The translations under genes and the position numbers were made by a program. From positions 868,001 to 932,000 of the forward strand of contig NZ_CP034951.1 in the NCBI RefSeq assembly GCF_004022485.1: a stretch of DNA of 64,000 nucleotides, given 5' to 3'. Shown one piece after another: positions 59,423 through 64,000 of this stretch. How positions within the stretch are numbered: position 1 is the first letter of the stretch; every line of letters begins with the position of its first letter. Below the pieces are notes generated by a model. The model saw only the letters and a program-made list of their open reading frames with translations. It was not told the DNA's origin and ran no database searches. This DNA is from Aequorivita sp. H23M31. Its GTDB lineage: Bacteria; Bacteroidota; Bacteroidia; Flavobacteriales; Flavobacteriaceae.

Positions 59423-59938
59423 TTATTGTTTTTCTATTTCAGGAATTAAAACCCCGTTGGCTTCAAAAGCATAAGTGATTTTCGGCTGGGTTATTTCGGC
59501 TATTTCTTCATGAGTTTTACCAGCATCCTCTGCGTAATGTTGTTGGTCTTCCACGCTCATTTCCTCAACGTATGCCTTTCCAGCAACAATTATCTTCTGT
59601 CCTGCAATATCCTTCGGCATAAAGAAACCGTAATCTTTAAATCGTACCATGGCTTCTTCGTCATCTAGATCCAACTTCATCCAGCAGCCTTTCTTTTGGC
59701 ACACCTCTTTTACATCGGAAGCAAACTTTAGGTTTAAAGTGTCACCCGGTTTTAGGTTTTTGAATTTCTCCGTCATTTCCGCTTTTGACAACACTGCATC
59801 ATCAGTTATTGAATCTCCAAAAGACTGATAATTGATAGCAATTTCCTCATTCTCGGGAAAGCTTTCCTTTTCGGTTTTTTCATTTTTACAACCAAAAACG
59901 AAACCCATAACTGCCAGAATAAATAAAACTTTTTTCAT
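59423..59938 (-). CDS. DUF4920 lipoprotein
   Basis: A 171-residue lipoprotein (signal KKVLFILAVMGFVFGC). The DUF4920 domain has FGDSITDDAVLSKAEMTEKF, KDVKEVCQKKGCWMKLDL-like (VKEVCQKKGCWMKLDLDDEE, two Cys), FKDYGFFMPKDIAGQKIIVA and the closing YAFEANGVLIPEIEKQ. The paired Cys suggest redox or metal binding. DUF4920 genes sit beside mnmD and ilvE in many flavobacteria, as here. Function unknown. Confidence 0.85.
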   Translation of the reverse strand: MKKVLFILAVMGFVFGCKNEKTEKESFPENEEIAINYQSFGDSITDDAVLSKAEMTEKFKNLKPGDTLNLKFASDVKEVCQKKGCWMKLDLDDEEAMVRFKDYGFFMPKDIAGQKIIVAGKAYVEEMSVEDQQHYAEDAGKTHEEIAEITQPKITYAFEANGVLIPEIEKQ

Positions 59939-60047
59939 TTGATGATGATATTAGATTATTGATTGATAATAGATTGCAATCTTAATGATTTTTTCAATTT
60001 TTTATGGCCTATTTTTTTGCTATTTTTACAGAATAAATATATTATAG

Positions 60048-61118
60048 ATGAATTCTTCCACTACCGAAAAAATCAAAATCCAAAAAGCAGACAAATCTAG
60101 AATCGATCAAGTTGATTTTGAAAATCTTGTATTTGGAAATGTCTTTAGCGACCATATGTTTGAGTGTGATTATAAGGATGGTAGTTGGCAAACTCCCACT
60201 ATCAGACCTTATGGATCTATAACACTTTCTCCTGCCGCCAAGGTTTTTCACTATGGACAGGCTGTTTTTGAAGGTATGAAAGCTTTTAAAGATGAAGATG
60301 GAAAGGTATGGCTTTTTAGACCCGATCAAAATGCAAAACGGATCAATAAATCTTCGGTGCGTTTAGCTATCCCAGAATTTCCGGAAGAAATTTTTTTTGA
60401 GGCACTTACCACCTTGGTAAAAATGGATCGCGATTGGGTAAAGTCTGGTGAGGGAAACTCCCTTTATATCCGTCCTTTTGTATTTGCAACCCAAGCTGGA
60501 GTTGGTGCATCACCTTCCACCGAATATAAGTTTATGATCCTGATGTCTCCCGTTCGTGCATATTATGCTGGAGATATTCAGGTTGAAATTGCTGAACATT
60601 ATAGCCGTTCTGCCAATGGTGGCGTAGGTGCGGCAAAAGCGGCGGGAAATTATGCTGCGCAGTTTTTCCCAACAAATCTAGCTCGTGAAAAAGGATTCCA
60701 GCAGATAATCTGGACTGATGCCAGTAACCACGAATATTTGGAGGAAGCCGGAACAATGAACGTCTTCTTTCGTGTAAACGACACTCTCCTAACCGCGCCT
60801 ATCAGTGATAGAATTTTGGACGGTGTTACCAGAAAAAGCGTAATCGCCTTGGCAAAAAGAGACAATATTGCTGTGGAAGAACGTAGAGTGCTAGTTTCCG
60901 AAATTGTTGAAGCTTCCAAAAATGGTTCGCTTAAGGAAATTTTTGGAGCGGGAACAGCAGCAGTTATTAGCCCCATTAACGCCTTCAGTTTTCAGAATAC
61001 AACTCATAATCTTGAAAAACAAGACGACAGCTACGCTGTGAAATTTAAAAAGGAGCTCACCGACATCCAACGAAATAGATGTGAGGATCCATTTAATTGG
61101 AGATTTGAGGTGGTTTAA
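60048..61118 (+). CDS. ilvE: Branched-chain amino acid aminotransferase
   Basis: A 356-residue class IV PLP aminotransferase that interconverts leucine, isoleucine and valine with their 2-oxo acids. Family blocks are FGNVFSDHMFECDYKDGSWQ, HYGQAVFEGMKAFKDEDGKV, the PLP lysine segment GGVGAAKAAGNYAAQFFP, and EYLEEAGTMNVFFRVNDTLL; TRKSVIALAKRDNIAVEERR follows. The length and the Bacteroidota-like second half fit the large BCAT class. Its divergent partner is the DUF4920 gene. Together with the fused E1 it covers both steps of branched-chain breakdown. Confidence 0.95.
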   Translation: MNSSTTEKIKIQKADKSRIDQVDFENLVFGNVFSDHMFECDYKDGSWQTPTIRPYGSITLSPAAKVFHYGQAVFEGMKAFKDEDGKVWLFRPDQNAKRINKSSVRLAIPEFPEEIFFEALTTLVKMDRDWVKSGEGNSLYIRPFVFATQAGVGASPSTEYKFMILMSPVRAYYAGDIQVEIAEHYSRSANGGVGAAKAAGNYAAQFFPTNLAREKGFQQIIWTDASNHEYLEEAGTMNVFFRVNDTLLTAPISDRILDGVTRKSVIALAKRDNIAVEERRVLVSEIVEASKNGSLKEIFGAGTAAVISPINAFSFQNTTHNLEKQDDSYAVKFKKELTDIQRNRCEDPFNWRFEVV

Positions 61119-61196
61119 GCACCAATGACAATTAGCTTAAACCTCACCTGCAGCAATTGTTCTAAGAACATATTTTTACAAGCAACAAGATTCTTT

Positions 61197-61230
61197 TAAT
61201 CCCTATTCTTCAGTAGGGATTAATTTTTAT
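61197..61230. terminator. Bidirectional terminator between ilvE and the MazG-like gene
   Basis: AATCCCTA and TAGGGATT pair around TTCTTCAG (about 61199-61222), with T-rich flanks on both sides. It separates two convergent genes. Confidence 0.75.
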
Positions 61231-61619
61231 TTTGAAAGGATAGCTTTTATGTTCGGAGGAAAATAATTTTCTCCCTTTAACACTTTTCCATCCTCTCGAT
61301 AAATTGGTTTACCCTCGGCTCCCAATTTACTCATATTGCTTCTCTGGATTTCATCAAATACTTCATCTATTTTGTGTTGCATTCCGTGTTCGATAATGGT
61401 ACCACATAAAATATAAAGCATATCTCCGAGGGCATCGGCAACTTCAACCAAATCGTTATTGTTGGCCGCCTCAAGATATTCTTCATTTTCCTCTCTCATC
61501 AGTTTATAACGGAGAAGATTGTTTTTGATTCCCAAATCGGCGGTGGGAACATCTTTGATATTTAATCCAAAAACTCTGTGGAATTCGGCAACGGCGTCAG
61601 TCTTTTTTTTCATAAACAT
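61227..61619 (-). CDS. MazG-like nucleotide pyrophosphohydrolase
   Basis: A 130-residue all-alpha NTP pyrophosphatase (MazG/HisE-like). The ExxE...ExxD metal motif is EENEEYLEAANNNDLVEVAD with ALGDMLYILCGTIIEHGM after it. The C-terminal GAEGKPIYREDGKVLKGENY resembles the dUTPase/phage MazG-type proteins of flavobacteria. It would clean up abnormal nucleotides. There is no MazEF toxin gene beside it. Either of two near ATGs (61619 or 61613) can start it. Confidence 0.85.
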   Translation of the reverse strand: MFMKKKTDAVAEFHRVFGLNIKDVPTADLGIKNNLLRYKLMREENEEYLEAANNNDLVEVADALGDMLYILCGTIIEHGMQHKIDEVFDEIQRSNMSKLGAEGKPIYREDGKVLKGENYFPPNIKAILSK

Positions 61620-61796
61620 TTATCTTTATTGATAATGACAGGTTCAAAAATGGGAATTTTTAATGTGGTTCAATATAGAATTCCAAATTTTCATTTTAAT
61701 ATTTCCAGGGTTCAAATAAAGCTGTGTATTCTTTAATAATCTTGATTCTTGTGTTCGGATTAATAGTTATTTTTACCGCGACAAAATTACATTATT

Positions 61797-61985
61797 ATGT
61801 TTACCTCAGGTCAATTGATTTTTGCACTTATAGCGATTATAATCTTCGCTATCGTAATTATTTTCAGCTACCGAGGAGACAAAAAACTTCACAAAAAATA
61901 TTACAGGGGAAATATTTGGGTATTGATTGGATTCTTGATTTTTATCGGATTTCTCATTCTTTTAAAAACGTACCTAAAGAATTAA
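61797..61985 (+). CDS. Small two-helix membrane protein
   Basis: A 62-residue protein with two membrane helices (FALIAIIIFAIVIIFSYRG; IWVLIGFLIFIGFLILLKTY) linked by a basic loop (DKKLHKKYYRGN). The same pattern is found in many flavobacterial small proteins. A longer overlapping frame is rejected. Function unknown. Confidence 0.65.
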   Translation: MFTSGQLIFALIAIIIFAIVIIFSYRGDKKLHKKYYRGNIWVLIGFLIFIGFLILLKTYLKN

Positions 61986-62329
61986 AATCGATTTGAGGAG
62001 ATTGAAAATTCTTCCTATTTTAATCTCTCTTTTCTAAGTTTGAAAATAAAAAATTCCCACTTCTGAATTTGGAATCCCGTTTTCAATTCTGGGATTATTC
62101 CTGAAGTCCACGAATCGTGGGTGCTAGTTATTGCTTTATTCCCAATCCATCTTTATAAAAATTAGTGTGTAATCTTTTAGGCTTCTGTGTAAAAATTATA
62201 CGTTTTCTGTTTACACTTTTTGTACAAAGTCTTTCTCATCCCTTTAAAATGGCATTGGTATAGCGCTTGCTTATGGGTAAGCGATATAGAAATGAAATTT
62301 TACAACAATACAGATAAAGAATCTAAAAT
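61986..62329. other. Leader region of the GT2 gene
   Basis: 344 bases without a gene. Besides the sigma-54 promoter at 62255-62271 it holds a small inverted TTCAATTCTGGGATTATTCC-like stretch and T-rich runs. It probably forms the promoter and 5' leader of the glycosyltransferase gene. Confidence 0.5.
62255..62271 (+). promoter_or_regulatory. Sigma-54 promoter upstream of the GT2 gene
   Basis: TTGGTATAGCGCTTGCT matches the sigma-54 layout: GG at -24 (62257-62258) and GC at -12 (62269-62270) with exactly ten bases between, and TTGCT at the -12 box. Transcription would start near 62281, 50 bases before the ATG. No TAnnTTTG box is visible between it and the gene. A sigma-54 activator is coded in this same window (50345-51508). 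Confidence 0.65.
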
Positions 62330-63796
62330 ATGAACAACACTTATCAGGAATTGACTTTAACCTCACCAGAATTTTTTGATAAAAATGAAATAGACAATGC
62401 CATTACAGAAACTCCCCAAGATGTTACAAAGTCTCACCTGAAAACGGATAGTGGGAGCCAGATGAAGACCCCAAGAAAGAAAGCCAATCCTTGGGGCATT
62501 TTCGTTTTGGGAAGTACCTTTTTGTTAATGTTGGTAGCGACCTATTTGTTTTTTTATTTAGATACCGATTTTACCAACTTTCATGAGGAAAGACTTAATT
62601 CATCGTGGGGCTTCCCCTTTTTGATTTTAGCATTCGGTCTTCTTTTGTTTAAAGCAGGATTCTTTTTATATACCCTTTATAGATATTTCCGTTATAAGCC
62701 CATTGATTCTGTTACTGATGCGGAACTACCAGTCTGTACCGTTATTGTTCCCGCATATAATGAAGGAAAACAAGTATGGAAAACTTTGATGAGTTTGGCG
62801 GAAAGTGACTATCCTGCGGAAAAATTGCAATTACTGGCCATTGATGATGGTAGCAAAGACGATACTTGGTATTGGATGCAAGAGGCCAAAAGAATATTGG
62901 GAGATCGGGTAACCATCTTTCAACAGCCTGAAAACAAAGGAAAGAGACACGCGTTATATCGTGGTTTTAATATTGGAAGAGGTGATGTATTTGTAACGGT
63001 GGATAGCGATTCCATCGTTAAACCTAATACTCTCCGAAACTTGGTAAGTCCTTTTGTTGTGGATGAAAACTGTGGGGCTGTTGCCGGAAATATCCGCGTA
63101 TTAAATAACAAAAAGGCGCTCTTACCAAAAATGCTGGATGTAAGTTTTGTATTGAGCTTTGAATTTGTGCGCTCTGCCGAAAGTAGTTTAAATTCCGTGC
63201 TATGTACACCGGGAGCTTTGGCAGCCTACAGACGAAGTGCCGTTTTCGCCTGTCTTCCGGAATGGATCAACCAAACCTTTATGGGAAAACCATCGGATAT
63301 TGGTGAAGACCGTGCGATGACCAATATGATTTTAAAGCAGGGCCATAAAGTGTTATTTCAACGTAATGCCTATGCTTACACCAATGTACCAGAAAACTAT
63401 ACGGGTCTTTATAAAATGTTTATCCGTTGGGGTCGTAGTAACGTTCGTGAGAATATGGAGATGTCTAAATATGTTTTTACCAATTTTAGAGAAGGAGCTA
63501 AAAGCGGTACGAGGTTACTATTTTTAAGCCAGTCGTTAAAAATTATAATGAGCTATCCATTTATATTGTTTATGATGTTCTTTATTGTAACACACCCAAT
63601 ATTGTTCTTTAGCTCTACACTGTTCGGAATCTTGATTCTTTCTAGTTTCCCGGTATTGTTCTATGCAAAGAGATATAATTTTTCGGAATCTATTTGGGCT
63701 TATTCCTATAGTATCCTATACACCTTCGCCCTATTCTGGATTACTCCATATGCAATTGCAACTGCGAGTAAGAGAGGATGGCTGACAAGAGGATAA
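62330..63796 (+). CDS. Processive GT2 glycosyltransferase (hyaluronan-synthase/NodC type)
   Basis: A 488-residue membrane glycosyltransferase. Two N-terminal helices (GIFVLGSTFLLMLVATYLFF; FPFLILAFGLLLFKAGFFLY) precede the GT2 domain: VIVPAYNEGKQVWKTLMSLA, LLAIDDGSKDDTWYWMQEAK, DSD at 225-227 (FVTVDSDSIVKPNTL), GEDRAMTNM (325-333) and IRWGRSNVRENMEMS, the (Q/R)xxRW-type motif of processive enzymes. Several C-terminal helices follow. It probably makes a surface polysaccharide of HexNAc or glucosyl units. Preceded by a sigma-54 promoter and followed by a hairpin terminator. Confidence 0.92.
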   Translation: MNNTYQELTLTSPEFFDKNEIDNAITETPQDVTKSHLKTDSGSQMKTPRKKANPWGIFVLGSTFLLMLVATYLFFYLDTDFTNFHEERLNSSWGFPFLILAFGLLLFKAGFFLYTLYRYFRYKPIDSVTDAELPVCTVIVPAYNEGKQVWKTLMSLAESDYPAEKLQLLAIDDGSKDDTWYWMQEAKRILGDRVTIFQQPENKGKRHALYRGFNIGRGDVFVTVDSDSIVKPNTLRNLVSPFVVDENCGAVAGNIRVLNNKKALLPKMLDVSFVLSFEFVRSAESSLNSVLCTPGALAAYRRSAVFACLPEWINQTFMGKPSDIGEDRAMTNMILKQGHKVLFQRNAYAYTNVPENYTGLYKMFIRWGRSNVRENMEMSKYVFTNFREGAKSGTRLLFLSQSLKIIMSYPFILFMMFFIVTHPILFFSSTLFGILILSSFPVLFYAKRYNFSESIWAYSYSILYTFALFWITPYAIATASKRGWLTRG

Positions 63797-63819
63797 TAAT
63801 ATAATTTTATTTGAATTTC

Positions 63820-63862
63820 AAACTGGCACTTATCTCCTCAATTTATTTTAGTGCCAGTTTGT
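63820..63862 (+). terminator. Hairpin terminator after the GT2 gene
   Basis: AAACTGGCAC and GTGCCAGTTT form a 10-bp stem with a 21-base loop, followed by GTTATTC. Confidence 0.6.
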
Positions 63863-63907
63863 TATTCACATTTTAGGAACCAACTTAATTAGTTAATCAA
63901 AAAATAT

Positions 63908-63944
63908 AAAAAAGCTCTTTGGTTATCCAAAGAGCTTTTTTTAT
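63908..63944 (+). terminator. Intrinsic terminator near the right edge
   Basis: AAAAAGCTCTTTGG pairs with CCAAAGAGCTTTTT around TTAT, then a run of T. It is a strong two-way terminator, probably of the GT2 gene or of a gene to the right of the window. Confidence 0.85.
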
Positions 63945-64000
63945 TTTGCAGTATTCTACAATTAATTTACCTCTGGCAAATTGTTATAGTTTTTAGAGTA

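Noticed and set aside
61227..61619. Toxin-antitoxin module (MazG next to MazEF)
   Set aside because: No toxin or antitoxin gene is next to the MazG-like gene; it is a stand-alone nucleotide hydrolase.

Overview
This window looks like part of a chromosome from a marine or soil-type member of the Flavobacteriaceae (Bacteroidota), perhaps near Aequorivita; the genus is a guess. The basis is low GC content, many family-specific genes (DUF4421, DUF6268, DUF4920, a fused E1 alpha/beta subunit, BatA-type vWA protein), Bacteroidota-type promoters (TTTG / TAnnTTTG), and lineage-specific variants of housekeeping proteins: DnaJ with half its zinc sites, endonuclease III without a 4Fe-4S cluster, MutS2 without an Smr domain, and a dihydroorotase paralogue without its metal ligands. 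I recognise no rRNA, tRNA, CRISPR array or complete mobile element.

Layout. 0-5.9 kb: a ferritin-like YciE/YciF stress protein, a DUF421 membrane protein, a radical-SAM/DUF4130 DNA repair or modification pair, an NTF2-like secreted protein, an unknown protein with a duplicated LNPQPLPP motif, and an AraC regulator. 6.06-6.89 kb: a tandem array of 115/97-bp hairpin units related to the dispersed TCTCGACTGCGCTCGAG sequence of flavobacteria. 6.9-16.4 kb: an accessory stretch of small enzymes and secreted proteins (two VOC proteins, a Tat-exported BBE-type flavoprotein, a RibD/DHFR-SRPBCC fusion, a broken DinB gene, two paralogous lipoproteins, a DUF4421 protein, a chagasin-like inhibitor, a second AraC regulator and a possible transposase remnant).

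16.9-28 kb is core metabolism and stress: tsaE, ald, proline dehydrogenase, aroB, terC, the hibernation factor hpf with an ArsC-like partner, OmpA-like and lipocalin-like lipoproteins, a DUF1328 small membrane protein, and a fused 2-oxoacid dehydrogenase E1. 28.2-31.7 kb has an isopenicillin N synthase-like oxygenase broken by a one-base loss in a C tract, then a SUI1 / nucleoside phosphorylase / cytoplasmic NMT1-type binding protein cluster. 31.7-47.5 kb holds DNA repair and general genes: ung, mutS2, folE, a lolD-like ATPase, a GAF histidine kinase, the BatA protein, pseudo-dihydroorotase, bcp and nth. 47.5-64 kb holds an M28 peptidase with a decayed copy of its own 3' end downstream, PPK2, a sigma-54 activator lacking a DNA-binding domain, an ABC-2 exporter, dnaJ-grpE, yceI, mnmD, ilvE, a MazG-like enzyme, and a processive-type GT2 glycosyltransferase behind a good sigma-54 promoter.

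Themes: branched-chain amino acid metabolism is represented at both ends of its pathway (ilvE and the E1 fusion). Base excision and mismatch-type repair is well represented (ung, nth, mutS2, radical SAM/DUF4130). No single striking new defence or biosynthetic system is evident. The best leads are the radical-SAM/DUF4130 pair, the LNPQPLPP protein, the hairpin array, the SUI1/phosphorylase/NMT1 cluster, and the sigma-54 promoter paired with an HTH-less activator.
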